DNA of 64,000 nucleotides. It comes from Microbispora corallina (GTDB lineage Bacteria > Actinomycetota > Actinomycetes > Streptosporangiales > Streptosporangiaceae). Made by a program: the position numbers and the translations under genes. The stretch covers positions 1 to 64,000 of the forward strand of contig NZ_BOOC01000010.1 in assembly GCF_016863035.1 (NCBI RefSeq). The letters run 5' to 3'. Positions 54,182 through 63,775 of this stretch are shown here, one piece after another. A model generated the notes under the pieces. It made no database searches. It was not told the DNA's origin and worked only from the letters and a program-made list of their open reading frames with translations. Within the stretch, counting starts at the first letter, position 1. Each line of letters opens with the position of its first letter.

Positions 54182-54217
54182 ACGGAAGGGGCGGGCCGGT
54201 CGGCCCACCCCTTCCGT
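54182..54217. terminator. Bidirectional terminator
   Basis: ACGGAAGGGGCGGGCC (54182-54197) pairs with 54202-54217 at 15 of 16 positions around GGTC, between the convergent Tox-PL and ABC permease genes. Confidence 0.85.
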
Positions 54218-54267
54218 CGTCGGTCCCGCCGGCCCCAGCTACCCGGCCGCCATGGGAGCGGGACTTC

Positions 54268-56745
54268 TCAGGCGCTCGCCAGCGAGCCCACGATGGAGGC
54301 GCGGGCGGCCCTGCGGGCGGGCAGCACGGCGGCCAGCACGCCGGCCAGGGCGGACGCGACGATGAACAGCAGGATCTGCGTCACGGGCAGCCGGAAGCTG
54401 ATGTCGTCCCTGAGGGTCTGCGTGGCGGCCCAGCCGTACACCGTCCCGAGCACGACGCCGACGAGCGCCCCGACGAGCCCGAGCACGAGCGCCTCGACCG
54501 ACAGCATGCCCCGCAACTGCGGCCGGGTCAGCCCGAGGGCGCGCAGCAGCGCCGACTCCCGGGTCCGTTCGTGGACCGACAGCGACAGGGTGTTCGCGAT
54601 GCCGAGCAGCGAGATGACGATCGCGAGCCCGAGCAGCCCGGTGACGATCATCAGCATGCTGTCGAAGGCGCCCTCGAACTGGCTGCGGATCTCCGTCGTG
54701 CTGCCCACCTTGACCGCGGGGTAGGCCCTGGTGGCGTCGTCCACGACCCTGTGCGCGGTCTCCGCGGGAACGCCGTCCTTGCGGTCGACGAGGATCTGCG
54801 CGTCGTCAACGGCGCCGAAGTACCGCTGGAAGTCCTGCTCCGGCACGGTCACCGAGGGCAGCAGGGACAGGTCGGATGACAGCACCGCCACCACCCGCGC
54901 CTTCGCCTCGCCCTTGCTCCCTCCGATCGTGACGGTGTCGCCGACGCCGACGCCGAGGTTCTTGGCGGTCGACTCGTTCAGGGCGACCTGGCCGTGTCCG
55001 AAGCCGTCGAGGGTGCCCGAGGTCGCCTGCAGCTTGACGGCCGTGCCGAGCGACGACTGCGTCACGGTCCCGATCTGGTCCTCGTCGCCGTTCAGCGTGC
55101 CGTCCTTCGCGCGGAACTCCGTCACCGACGCCAGCTCCGGCCGGGCGCGCAGCGCGTCCGCCACCGACCGCGGCACCGTGCCCGACTGGGCGGCGACCAG
55201 GTAGTCGGCCGGGAACTGCCGGTCCAGCTCGTCGCCCACCGTCGCCCGTACGGTCGCGGTCAGCACGGACATGAACGTCATCAGCGTGACGCCGATGGTC
55301 AGCGCGACCGTCGTGGTCGCCGCCCGCTTGGGGTTGCGGCGCGAGTTGTCCACGGCGAGCCGTCCCGGCACCCCGAACAACCGCCCCGGCAGCCACCCCG
55401 CCAGGCCGCTCAACGGTCTGACCAGCACCGGGCCGAGGATCAGTACGGCGAAGAACACGAGCACGCCGCCCGCCATGACGACCATGAGCCCGGTCTCGCC
55501 CGGCGGCATGAGCACGGCCGCCGCGGTGAGCCCGGCTCCGGCGAGGCCGAACAGGGCGGCGAACACGACCCGGACGACGCCGGCGCGGAACGTGTGCTCC
55601 TCGACCTGGGTGCGCAGCGCCGCGATCGGCGGCACCCTGGTCGCCGTACGGGCCGGCAGCAGCGCCGCGCCCACGGTGACGAGGATCCCCGTGGCGAGCC
55701 CGATGACGATCGTCTGAGGGGTGAGACGGGCGGTCCCGCCCGGCAGGTCGGTGCCGAGCCGGCCGATGACGAGGATGGCCGCCGCCCCGAGCCCGAGCCC
55801 GATGAGCAGCCCGGCGACCGACGAGATCAGCCCGACGACGGCCGACTCCAGCACGATCGAGCCGAACACCTGCCGCCTGGTCGCCCCGATGCAGCGCAGC
55901 AGGGCCATCTCCCGCATCCGCTGGGCCACCAGGATGTTGAACGTGTTGTAGATGACGAGGGCGGCCACGAGCAGCGCCACCACGCCGAACAGCAGCAGCC
56001 CCACCGTCAGGAACCGGGTGTCCGTCCCCGCCCGCTGGGCCAGCTGGTCGGCCCGCTGCCTGCCGGTCTTCACATCGGCCGACGGCCCGACGGCCGAGGC
56101 GACCACGTCGCGCAGCCGCTCGGGCGACGGGCCCGCCGTGACCGCGTCGATCTCCCGGTAGCCCTTCTCGCCCGTCATGCGGCGAGCGGCCGCGGCGGTG
56201 AAGTCCACCGCGCCCCGGTACGCGAGGTCCTGGTCGACGCCCACGTCGAACAGCCCGACGAGCCGGAACTCATGCCGCGCGTTCTCGTGGTCGAGCACGG
56301 AGATCGTGCCGCCCACGGAGAACCCCTGGGCCTTCGCCGTGTTCCGGTCGAGCACGGCCTCGTCGTCGGAGGCGGGCGCCCGGCCCGCCGTCACCGTGAG
56401 CCGTCCCGCGGGAATCGACACACCGGCGGTGGGGACGTCGCCCACGGCCTTGCCGTCCCTGCCGATCAGGGCGGCGGCGCCGGCGACGACGGGCTGCGCG
56501 TCCCGCACCCCCGGCACCTTCCGTACGGCCGCCAGAACGCTCTCCCGCAGCGCGTCGTCCTTCGCCAGGACGACCACGTCGACCTTGTCGGCGTCCGCGG
56601 CGAACTTCTGCGAGAAGCCCGCCTGCAGGGTGTCCGTCAGCACGAACGTGCCGGCGATGAAGCCGACCCCCAGCGTGATCGCCAGTGAGGTCAGCAGCAG
56701 GCGCAGCTTGTGCGCCAGGAGCCCGGCGAGAGTGGTCCTGAACAC
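54268..56745 (-). CDS. FtsX-like ABC exporter permease
   Basis: The 825-residue permease has two repeats of an extracytoplasmic domain plus FtsX transmembrane unit. An N-terminal helix (about 16-36, [20 protein letters not shown]) is followed by a MacB-type periplasmic domain, helices around 255-365, helices 410-450, a second soluble domain and a last helix triplet ending about 815. It belongs to the MacB/LolE-type mechanotransmission exporters. The ATPase gene ends 3 bp before its start. The response regulator and kinase genes upstream on the same strand probably control it. Substrate could be a lipid, peptide or antibiotic. Confidence 0.93.
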   Translation of the reverse strand: MFRTTLAGLLAHKLRLLLTSLAITLGVGFIAGTFVLTDTLQAGFSQKFAADADKVDVVVLAKDDALRESVLAAVRKVPGVRDAQPVVAGAAALIGRDGKAVGDVPTAGVSIPAGRLTVTAGRAPASDDEAVLDRNTAKAQGFSVGGTISVLDHENARHEFRLVGLFDVGVDQDLAYRGAVDFTAAAARRMTGEKGYREIDAVTAGPSPERLRDVVASAVGPSADVKTGRQRADQLAQRAGTDTRFLTVGLLLFGVVALLVAALVIYNTFNILVAQRMREMALLRCIGATRRQVFGSIVLESAVVGLISSVAGLLIGLGLGAAAILVIGRLGTDLPGGTARLTPQTIVIGLATGILVTVGAALLPARTATRVPPIAALRTQVEEHTFRAGVVRVVFAALFGLAGAGLTAAAVLMPPGETGLMVVMAGGVLVFFAVLILGPVLVRPLSGLAGWLPGRLFGVPGRLAVDNSRRNPKRAATTTVALTIGVTLMTFMSVLTATVRATVGDELDRQFPADYLVAAQSGTVPRSVADALRARPELASVTEFRAKDGTLNGDEDQIGTVTQSSLGTAVKLQATSGTLDGFGHGQVALNESTAKNLGVGVGDTVTIGGSKGEAKARVVAVLSSDLSLLPSVTVPEQDFQRYFGAVDDAQILVDRKDGVPAETAHRVVDDATRAYPAVKVGSTTEIRSQFEGAFDSMLMIVTGLLGLAIVISLLGIANTLSLSVHERTRESALLRALGLTRPQLRGMLSVEALVLGLVGALVGVVLGTVYGWAATQTLRDDISFRLPVTQILLFIVASALAGVLAAVLPARRAARASIVGSLASA

Positions 56746-56748
56746 GGC

Positions 56749-57492
56749 TCAGGCCTCCAGTGCCACGAGCGTGTCGAGGACGCCCTGCGGCGTCGGCCGC
56801 TCCAGCTCGCTCACCAGCAGCCCGTCCCGCAGGAACACCACCCGGTCGGCGTACGACGCGGCGACCGGGTCGTGGGTGACCATCACGATGGTCTGCCCGA
56901 GCTCGCGCACCGAACGGCGGAGGAACGACAGCACCTCGGCGCCGCTGCGGGAGTCGAGGTTGCCCGTGGGCTCGTCCGCGAAGATGACCTGGGGCTTGCT
57001 GATGAGCGCCCGCGCCACCGCCACCCGCTGCTGCTGGCCGCCCGACAGCTCGCTCGGCCGGTGCCTGAGGCGGTCGCGCAGGCCCACCGTCTCGATCACC
57101 CGGTCGAACAGGGCCTGGTCGGCCTGCCGCCCGGCGATCTCCAGCGGAAGCCGGATGTTCTGCTCGGCCGTGAGCGTCGGCAACAGGTTGAACGCCTGGA
57201 AGACGAACCCGACGCGCTCACGCCGCAGCATCGTGAGCTGCTTGTCGCCGAGGCCGGTGATCTCGACGTCGCCGATGCGGACCTCGCCGTCCGTCACCGA
57301 GTCGAGCCCCGCGAGGCAGTGCATCAGCGTCGACTTGCCCGACCCGGACGGGCCCATGATGGCCGTGAACGCCTGGGAGGCGAAGCCGACGTCGATCCCG
57401 CGCAGGGCGTGCACCGCCGCGTCGCCCTCGCCGTACACCTTGGTGAGTCCTCGCGCGACAACTGCGGTGCGGACATCGGTTGCTGTGGTCAT
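56749..57492 (-). CDS. ABC transporter ATP-binding protein (MacB/LolD type)
   Basis: The 247-residue ATPase partners the FtsX-like permease. Walker A GPSGSGKSTLMHC is near residue 45, Q-loop FQAFNLLPTLTAEQN near 93, signature LSGGQQQRVAVARAL near 148, Walker B VIFADEPTGNLDS near 170, and H-loop VTHDP. The EPTGNLD signature marks the LolD/MacB subfamily. It is translated 3 bp before the permease gene. The gap to the response-regulator gene is 112 bp, enough for a regulated promoter. Confidence 0.95.
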   Translation of the reverse strand: MTTATDVRTAVVARGLTKVYGEGDAAVHALRGIDVGFASQAFTAIMGPSGSGKSTLMHCLAGLDSVTDGEVRIGDVEITGLGDKQLTMLRRERVGFVFQAFNLLPTLTAEQNIRLPLEIAGRQADQALFDRVIETVGLRDRLRHRPSELSGGQQQRVAVARALISKPQVIFADEPTGNLDSRSGAEVLSFLRRSVRELGQTIVMVTHDPVAASYADRVVFLRDGLLVSELERPTPQGVLDTLVALEA

Positions 57493-57604
57493 GAGATCAC
57501 GCTAGGGGCGCGATCTCCGCGTTTCCTCGGCCTGCCGGACGGGCTTCGGCTGCCCCTCCCGGAGGGCGTCGCGAGCCGTGTGCGACTTCTGAGGTACGCG
57601 TCCG

Positions 57605-58276
57605 TCAGCCGTGAGGACGATCGGGCGTCACGACACCCGTCTCGTACGCGTACACGACCACCTGGGCCCGGTCGCGCAGCCCCAGCTTGGCCAGGATGCG
57701 TCCGAGGTGGGTCTTCACGGTCGCCTCGGCGAGGTGGAGCCGCGCCGCGATCTCACTGTTCGACAGGCCCCGGGCCACGTGGTAGAGCACCTCCCGCTCG
57801 CGCGCCGTCAGCAGCCCCGCGTCCCGCGTGCGCGCGTCGCCCTCCGGCAGGAGCACAGCGAAGCGGTCGAGCAGCCGCCGCGTCGTGCTCGGAGCCACCA
57901 CGGCGTCCCCCGAATGCACCGACCGGATGGCGGTCACCAGCTCCGCCGGCGGCACGTCCTTGAGCAGGAACCCCGACGCCCCCGCCTTGATGGCCGCGAA
58001 GGCGTACTCGTCCAGGTCGAACGTCGTCAGGATGAGGACCCGCGGGCCGCCCGGGGTCGCGCAGATGAGCCGGGCCGCCTCCACGCCGTCCATCCGGGGC
58101 ATACGGACGTCCATGAGCACCACGTCGGCCTCCAGCGTCCGCAGCGTCTCGACGGCCGCCCGGCCGTCGGCCGCCTCGCCGACGACCTCGATGTCCGGCT
58201 GCGCCCCCAGGACCATCCGGAACCCCGTCCGCACCAGCTCCTGGTCGTCGACCAGCATGACCCGGATCACCGCCAC
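57605..58276 (-). CDS. LuxR/NarL-type response regulator
   Basis: The 223-residue protein has a receiver domain with D10/D11 and phosphoacceptor D56 (DVVLMDVRMP) and LLKDVPP for the conserved Lys. A C-terminal LuxR HTH follows (LTAREREVLYHVARGLSNSE, about 150-169). Its cognate kinase gene lies 57 bp upstream on the same strand, and the ABC exporter genes lie immediately downstream and are likely targets. Confidence 0.95.
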   Translation of the reverse strand: MAVIRVMLVDDQELVRTGFRMVLGAQPDIEVVGEAADGRAAVETLRTLEADVVLMDVRMPRMDGVEAARLICATPGGPRVLILTTFDLDEYAFAAIKAGASGFLLKDVPPAELVTAIRSVHSGDAVVAPSTTRRLLDRFAVLLPEGDARTRDAGLLTAREREVLYHVARGLSNSEIAARLHLAEATVKTHLGRILAKLGLRDRAQVVVYAYETGVVTPDRPHG

Positions 58277-58333
58277 CTCACCGACACCTCACCGCCACGC
58301 CGCCTCCTCGCACCCGCGACACCGTACGGCGGC

Positions 58334-59521
58334 TCACGCGGCCACGCCGACCGGGATCCGCGCCACCACCTGGAACCCGCCGCCCGGGGAGGGCGCCGCC
58401 TCGACCACGCCGCCGTACATCGCGACCCGCTCCCGCATGCCGATGAGCCCGTGGCCCCCCTCGAGACGGGGCGCGGCCGCGCCCCGGCCGTCGTCCCGGA
58501 TCCGCAGCTCGACCTGGCCGCCCGCGAACCGCACGTCCACCCGCGCCCGCGCGCCGGGCCCGCCGTGCTTCAGCGTGTTCGTCAGGGCCTCCTGCACAAT
58601 GCGGTAGATCGCCAGCTGCTCGCCCTCCGGCAGGTCGCGCGGCGTCCCCGACACCGCGAACTCGATCGGCAGCCCCGACTCCGTGACCTGCTTCACCAGC
58701 TCCGCGAGCTGCGCCACCCCCGGCTGGGGGGCGTACTCCTCGGCCGGGCTCCCGGCGTCCTGCCGCAGCACCCCCACCAGCCGCCGCATCTCCGTCAGCG
58801 CCTGCCGCCCCGTCGCCGAGATCGCGTGCAACGCCCGGCGCGTCTGGTCGGGGTCGGTGTCCATCGCGTACGCCGCCCCGTCGGCCTGCACCACCATCAC
58901 GCTGACGTTGTGCGCCACCACGTCGTGCAACTCCCGCGCGATGCGGGCCCGCTCCGCCGAGGCCGCGATCCGCGCCTGCTGGTCGCGCTCCCGCTCGGCC
59001 CGCTCCGCCCGCTCGACCAGGCTCTCGACGTACCGGCGGCGGGTGTTGACGTAGATCCCGGCGATCCAGATGGCGACGACGAACACCGACAACGACGGGA
59101 GCGCCCGCAGCGTGTCCCCCCACCAGCGCACGACGGCCAGCAGCAGCCCGAACTCGGCGACCAGCCCCGCCGCGACCGCCCAGCGCGGCGTGCACCGTGT
59201 GGCCACGGCGTACATCGCGATCAGCACGGCGAGGTCCCCAGGCACGATCTGGATGTCGGCCACCCACTGCCCGAAGCACAGCAGCGCGACGACCGCGAAC
59301 ACCTCGCGCGGATACCGGCGCCGCCACAGCAGGGGAACCATGAGCACGAACGACAGCAGCAGGATGCCCGACCTGCCGAGGTGCACCGGCGACCCCGGTG
59401 AGGAGAACGCCGACGCCGACAGCAGGCAGATCAGCGCCACCGGCGACACGGTGAGCGCGTCCACCAGGGCGCTGTGGTGCGCACCCCAGGCGCGCAGTCT
59501 GCCGAACACGCCTACAACCAT
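58334..59521 (-). CDS. Sensor histidine kinase (HisKA_3/HATPase)
   Basis: The 395-residue membrane kinase has four to five N-terminal helices (about 20-160) and a short coiled coil. Phosphoacceptor H199 lies in IARELHDVVAHNVSVMVVQA, and the HATPase domain has QEALTNTLKHGG as N box and DDGRG and GHGLIGMRERV as G boxes. The short periplasmic loops suggest intramembrane sensing. It pairs with the response regulator 57 bp downstream and probably controls the FtsX-type exporter. Confidence 0.94.
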   Translation of the reverse strand: MVVGVFGRLRAWGAHHSALVDALTVSPVALICLLSASAFSSPGSPVHLGRSGILLLSFVLMVPLLWRRRYPREVFAVVALLCFGQWVADIQIVPGDLAVLIAMYAVATRCTPRWAVAAGLVAEFGLLLAVVRWWGDTLRALPSLSVFVVAIWIAGIYVNTRRRYVESLVERAERAERERDQQARIAASAERARIARELHDVVAHNVSVMVVQADGAAYAMDTDPDQTRRALHAISATGRQALTEMRRLVGVLRQDAGSPAEEYAPQPGVAQLAELVKQVTESGLPIEFAVSGTPRDLPEGEQLAIYRIVQEALTNTLKHGGPGARARVDVRFAGGQVELRIRDDGRGAAAPRLEGGHGLIGMRERVAMYGGVVEAAPSPGGGFQVVARIPVGVAA

Positions 59522-59675
59522 ACGTATCGGCTGCTCAGCGCTGGTCAGCCTTGCGGCGGATCCCCTTGTACGACTCAGGTCGCAGGTTCGGCCCCGTTTA
59601 CGCCGTCCTTACGGATCTCGGCGCATTCTTACTGGCGGGGGTGCTTCGCTGGATCGGGGTAAAGGGAGATCTGTG

Positions 59676-60629
59676 ATGGCGGATCACGACGCAGGGCCGC
59701 GCGGCGCCGAGGACGAGTCGCGCGGCCCGGAGCCTGGGGAGACTCCGGCGTCGTCCGCCGCCCCCCACGACCCCGCCGCCGAGCCCACTGCTCCGACCTC
59801 CGCCGCCCACCCGGCCGACCCGGCCGAGGCCGCCGGATCGGCCGATGAGGCGCACGGCCACGGGACGGGCACCACGGCCTACACGACCTCCGCGCCATCA
59901 GGCGCACCCGCACCAGGTCCCGCCGCCGAGGCCGCAGGACCGGCCGATGAGGCGCACGGGCAGGGGACGGGCACCACGGCTTACACGACCCCCGCGCCGG
60001 CAGCGGGATCGGCCGCTCATCCGCAGGCAGCGGCCGGCGGAGCGGCAGGCGCACCCGGGGTCGCCGACGCGCGCTTCGCCACCGGACCCGGCGGCCCGGC
60101 TCACACCTACGGCCCGGGACCCGGGGGCGGCTACGCCTACGGCCCGGGCGGCGCCGGGTGGAACGCGCCCGGATGGGGCGCCCCGCCGCCGGCGCAGCCC
60201 CCTACCGCCCTCTCCCGCGCCCTGCCGCCGCCGGGCCGCCGAGGGCCGTTCGTCGCGGTCGGCCTGGCCGGGCTGCTCATCGGCGTCCTGCTGGGCGGCG
60301 GCGCCGTGGCCGCCGGCACCGCCCTGTGGCACCGCGCCCACGACCACTACTACCGCGTGAGCTGGGAGGAGCGGGGCCCCGGCCAGAAGGGCGCCCCGTT
60401 CGGTCGCCGCTTCGGGCCGGGGATGCCGGGGATGCCGGGGGGGCCAGGGGGGCCGGGGCAGCGCGACGGCGGACTTCCCCGGTTCTGCCAGCGGACCCCC
60501 ACCGGCTTCCGCTGCGACATGCCCGGCCCCGGCGCGACCTCCTCGGCCCCGCCGGCTCCGCCGGTCCCGTCCGCTCCGCCCGCCCCGCCGACGCCGCCGG
60601 TCCCGCCGCAGCCGTCCCCGACCTCGTAG
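59676..60629 (+). CDS. Single-pass membrane protein with disordered, repeat-containing N terminus
   Basis: The 317-residue protein has a cytoplasmic Ala/Pro/Gly-rich stretch (1-185) with an internal duplication. One transmembrane helix follows (about 190-213, VAVGLAGLLIGVLLGGGAVAAG), then an extracytoplasmic part with two cysteines (FCQRTPTGFRCDMPG) and a Pro-rich tail. No catalytic domain is visible. AGGGAG precedes the ATG at 59676; the adjacent GTG 59673 is possible. It is divergent from the kinase gene. Function unknown. Confidence 0.7.
   Translation: MADHDAGPRGAEDESRGPEPGETPASSAAPHDPAAEPTAPTSAAHPADPAEAAGSADEAHGHGTGTTAYTTSAPSGAPAPGPAAEAAGPADEAHGQGTGTTAYTTPAPAAGSAAHPQAAAGGAAGAPGVADARFATGPGGPAHTYGPGPGGGYAYGPGGAGWNAPGWGAPPPAQPPTALSRALPPPGRRGPFVAVGLAGLLIGVLLGGGAVAAGTALWHRAHDHYYRVSWEERGPGQKGAPFGRRFGPGMPGMPGGPGGPGQRDGGLPRFCQRTPTGFRCDMPGPGATSSAPPAPPVPSAPPAPPTPPVPPQPSPTS
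59826..59998 (+). repeat. 71-bp direct repeat, 102-bp period
   Basis: Two copies of about 71 bp (59826-59896 and 59928-59998) encode near-identical stretches containing ADEAHGxGTGTTAYTT in the disordered N terminus. Confidence 0.85.
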
Positions 60630-60642
60630 CCGGCGCCGCACT

Positions 60643-61251
60643 TCAGCGACTCGCCGCACGCTCCCGAGCGCGCCGCGACACCACCACGGCGACCGCGGCG
60701 TACACCGCGACGTAGGCCGCGGCGAGCAGCAGAGCCGAGCCGCGGAAGCCCAGCGGTCCGCCCTCGCCCACCGGCCCGCCGACTACCCAGCCGACGGCCA
60801 GCGAGAAGCCCGCCCACCACGGCAGCACCTTGGCGAGCAGCAGCGCGACGGCGAACAGCACCACGCCGACCAGCGACACGAGCATCGACAGCAGGTACAG
60901 CGGGCCGAGCGACTCGGCGTCGGCGCTGAACAGCGACGCCACGAGCGGCGGGACGAAGCCGATCGTGCCGGCCGTCGTCAGGATCAGGGCGAGCGTGCCG
61001 AGCCTGCCGTCCCGGCCCTCGTGCAGCGAGTGGATCGCCGCGACCGACACCAGCAGGGCGCCGATCAGCGGGAACCCGTCCACCGTGAACGCGTAGTCGG
61101 CGACGTCGACGATCCGGTCGTGCTCGGGGACGGTCGTGAACAGATCCAGCAGGGCGAGCACAGCGGCCGCCGCCGCGCCGGTGAGGAGCCCGATCCGGGC
61201 CAGCAGATACGGCCGTGGGCCGGAGGCAGGGGCGTGCGTCTGTGCGGTCAT
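60643..61251 (-). CDS. Hypothetical multi-pass membrane protein
   Basis: The 202-residue protein has about six hydrophobic helices (for example LLTGAAAAAVLALLDLFTTV, FTVDGFPLIGALLVSVAAIH and LLSMLVSLVGVVLFAVALLL), and little sequence lies outside the membrane. GGAG lies upstream of the ATG at 61251. It is divergent from the large histidine kinase gene, so it may be a regulated output or accessory of that system, though this is inference. No family recognised. Confidence 0.75.
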   Translation of the reverse strand: MTAQTHAPASGPRPYLLARIGLLTGAAAAAVLALLDLFTTVPEHDRIVDVADYAFTVDGFPLIGALLVSVAAIHSLHEGRDGRLGTLALILTTAGTIGFVPPLVASLFSADAESLGPLYLLSMLVSLVGVVLFAVALLLAKVLPWWAGFSLAVGWVVGGPVGEGGPLGFRGSALLLAAAYVAVYAAVAVVVSRRARERAASR

Positions 61252-61417
61252 CGTCGAACTCTCCTCGTCGTAGGGGGATGACCCGCATGACGCTAGGAGC
61301 GCACGGCATCCCCGTCGTCCGGCCACGCGGGGAGATCCGGGTCCGCCCGTCGTGCGAGCCGGAAATCCGACCGGGGTGGGACGACGCCCGGGACCGGCGT
61401 CGCCTATCGTGCGGGCG

Positions 61418-63775
61418 ATGAGCATGTTCCCGAGGCCGATCTCCGCGCCCTCCGGACCGCCGTCCGGCGCGGTTCGCGGGCGGTTCGCCTCGGCGCTGTC
61501 CGCGTTCCCGCCCGCCTCCGTGGACGCCGACCTGCTCCTGGGGGCCGCGATCGCGGCGGCGATGGCCGTCGTCGCGGCGTTCGACGGACCGGAGGGGCTC
61601 AGCGGCCGCGTCGGCGCCGTGATCGCGGCGCTCGGCCTGCTCATCCTGGCCCGGCGCCGACGAAGCCCCCTCACCACCGTCGCCGTCGTGGTGACGGTCG
61701 CGCTCGTCGAGGCCGCCGCGGTCCCGCACGGCAACCCCGGCCCGGTGTTCCTCGCCCTGATGGTGGCCGCCTACTCGCTCGGCGCTCACGCCGCGACCTG
61801 GTCGCTCGTGGGCGGCATGGCTCTCGCCTCCGCCGGGGTGGCGGCCGCGCAGTACCTGACCCCTTCGCAGGGGTACGCGCACGCGACCGCGGACGCGTTC
61901 CTGATCGTCCTGCTGGTCGTGGCGCCGGCCTCGGTCGGTGGGATCGTGGGCGCCCGCCGGCGGCTGGCACACCGTCTCGACGCCGGCGGTGAACGGCTGC
62001 GCGCCGGCCGCGACGACCGGATAGCCGCCGAGCTCGCCCGGGAACGCGAGGGCATCCTCGCCGCGCTGGCGGTCCTGCTCGCCGGCCTGGACGACGCCAG
62101 GAGGCACGCGGCCGTCGACGGACTGGCCGACGTCCGCGCGCTGGAGAGCCTCGGCCGCGACATGCTGACCAGGCTGCGGGCTCTGGTGGGCGGCCTGCGG
62201 GAAAGGGACGAGGGCGGCGGCAAGGAGCCCGTCCAGCCGGTCGCCCTGCTGCGCGCGCAGGTGCGGCAGGCCCTCGCCCTCACGGACCTGTCCGACGACG
62301 TCGGACAGGTCCGGCTCACCCGCTGGGCCGTGCTCCGCCCCTACCGGCTGGACGCGGTGCTGGCCGTCCTCGCCGGATGCGTGCTCGCCGGGCTCGTGGC
62401 GCCCGAACTCGCCGGCGGCCCTCCCGGCCTCGCCCAACGGACCGCACACACGCTCCTCGCGTCGGGCATCGCCGTGCCGCTCGCCTGGGCCCGCCGGCGG
62501 CCCGTGACCTCGGCCGCCGTGTGCTCCGCCTTCGCCGCGGCCTACACCTGGGCGACCGCCTCACCCGACCCGCTGGCCGGTCTCCCGCCGTCGGCCGTCC
62601 TCATCGTGTCGCCGTTGCTGGCCGGGGCGAGCCGCCCGCTCGGGAGGGCGTTCGCGGGCCTGGCCGTCTGCCTCGCGGGCGGGATCGCCGTCAGCGTCGT
62701 GAGCCGCGCCGGGACCGTCACCGCCCCGGAGGCCGCCGGCGCGCTCGCCGTGCTGGTGGGCTGCTGGGGCGCGGGATGGGTGCTGCGCGACGCGACCGAG
62801 GTGCTCGCCGCGCGGGCGCAGGCGGCGATCGCCGCGGGTGAGGAGCATCGCGAGCACGCCCGCGCCGCGCTGGCCGAGCAGCGCGCCCGTCTCGCCAGGG
62901 AGATGCACGACGCGGCGGGCCACATGATGACCGTCATCGTCCTGCAGGCCACCGCCGCGCGCCGCGTCTGGGACGCCGATCCTGCCCTCGCGGCCGAGCA
63001 CGTCGACGTCCTGCGCCGGACCGTCGCGGACGCCCTCGACGAGCTCCGGCCCCTTGTGCTCTCGCTGGCGCTCGCGGACGGACGCGCGGCGATCGGGCTC
63101 GCAGGCCTCCCCACGCTCGTGGACCGCGCGAGGACCTGCGGCCTGAGAGTAGAGCTCACCATCGACCCCAGCCCCAGCACCAGCCCCAGCACCAGCCCCA
63201 GCACCAGCCCCAGCACCAGCCCCAGCCCCGGCCCCGACCCCGGCTCGGGCCCCGGCCCGCGGGTGGACCCCGCGGGCGGCCCGGGCGCCGGCTCGGACCC
63301 GGGCCCGCGCAGCGGCGCCGCCCCCGGTGGGGGTGACGGCGAGGAGGCACGCGTGGCCGCGGCGCCGCCTCCCGCCCCGGTCCCAGCTCCGTCTCTCGCG
63401 TCGGCTCCCTACCCGGCCCCGGCTGGGCCTTCCGCGCCGGCGGCGCCTCTCGCCCCGGCTCCGGCTGTGGCGCCGCTACCCCGCGCCGTCGACGCGGCGG
63501 TGTACCGACTCACCCAGGAGGCGCTGACCAACGTCGCCCGGCATGCCCCCGGAGCGTACGTGCGCGTCCGGATCGTCCGAGCCGAACGCCGTCTGTCGCT
63601 CGACGTCACGAACGGCCCACCGGCGTACCGGCCCGCCGCCGTCACGCACGGCGGACACGGTCTCACCGGCATGGCCGAGCGGGTCGCGGCCTGCGGCGGC
63701 ACGTTCCGGGCCGCCCCCCGCCCCGACGGAGGCTTCCACGTCTCCGCGTCGATCCCGTTGGAGGCGTCGTCGTGA
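61418..63775 (+). CDS. Large sensor histidine kinase with duplicated sensor unit and repeat-rich insertion
   Basis: The kinase has 785 residues. Helices at about 40-190 are followed by a dimerisation-like helix without a phosphoacceptor His (AREREGILAALAVLLAGLDD, about 208-227). A second membrane block covers about 310-465. The functional dimerisation helix with H497 (LAREMHDAAGHMMTVIV) and an HATPase part starting near residue 690 with N705 (QEALTNVARHAPG) and GHGLTGMAERV come last. About 105 residues of Pro/Ser/Gly-rich sequence (582-687) separate the two catalytic parts, where relatives have a few residues. It overlaps the response regulator start by 4 bp (GTGA). Confidence 0.88.
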   Translation: MSMFPRPISAPSGPPSGAVRGRFASALSAFPPASVDADLLLGAAIAAAMAVVAAFDGPEGLSGRVGAVIAALGLLILARRRRSPLTTVAVVVTVALVEAAAVPHGNPGPVFLALMVAAYSLGAHAATWSLVGGMALASAGVAAAQYLTPSQGYAHATADAFLIVLLVVAPASVGGIVGARRRLAHRLDAGGERLRAGRDDRIAAELAREREGILAALAVLLAGLDDARRHAAVDGLADVRALESLGRDMLTRLRALVGGLRERDEGGGKEPVQPVALLRAQVRQALALTDLSDDVGQVRLTRWAVLRPYRLDAVLAVLAGCVLAGLVAPELAGGPPGLAQRTAHTLLASGIAVPLAWARRRPVTSAAVCSAFAAAYTWATASPDPLAGLPPSAVLIVSPLLAGASRPLGRAFAGLAVCLAGGIAVSVVSRAGTVTAPEAAGALAVLVGCWGAGWVLRDATEVLAARAQAAIAAGEEHREHARAALAEQRARLAREMHDAAGHMMTVIVLQATAARRVWDADPALAAEHVDVLRRTVADALDELRPLVLSLALADGRAAIGLAGLPTLVDRARTCGLRVELTIDPSPSTSPSTSPSTSPSTSPSPGPDPGSGPGPRVDPAGGPGAGSDPGPRSGAAPGGGDGEEARVAAAPPPAPVPAPSLASAPYPAPAGPSAPAAPLAPAPAVAPLPRAVDAAVYRLTQEALTNVARHAPGAYVRVRIVRAERRLSLDVTNGPPAYRPAAVTHGGHGLTGMAERVAACGGTFRAAPRPDGGFHVSASIPLEASS
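63166..63232 (+). repeat. 12-bp tandem repeat inside the histidine kinase gene
   Basis: Four to five near-perfect copies of AGCACCAGCCCC encode STSP repeats, followed by degenerate CCCGGC-rich sequence. They lie between the dimerisation and ATPase domains. Confidence 0.85.

Noticed and set aside
63166-63232. Tandem repeats considered as a CRISPR array
   Set aside because: Units are 12 bp, contiguous and in frame, with no spacers and no cas genes.
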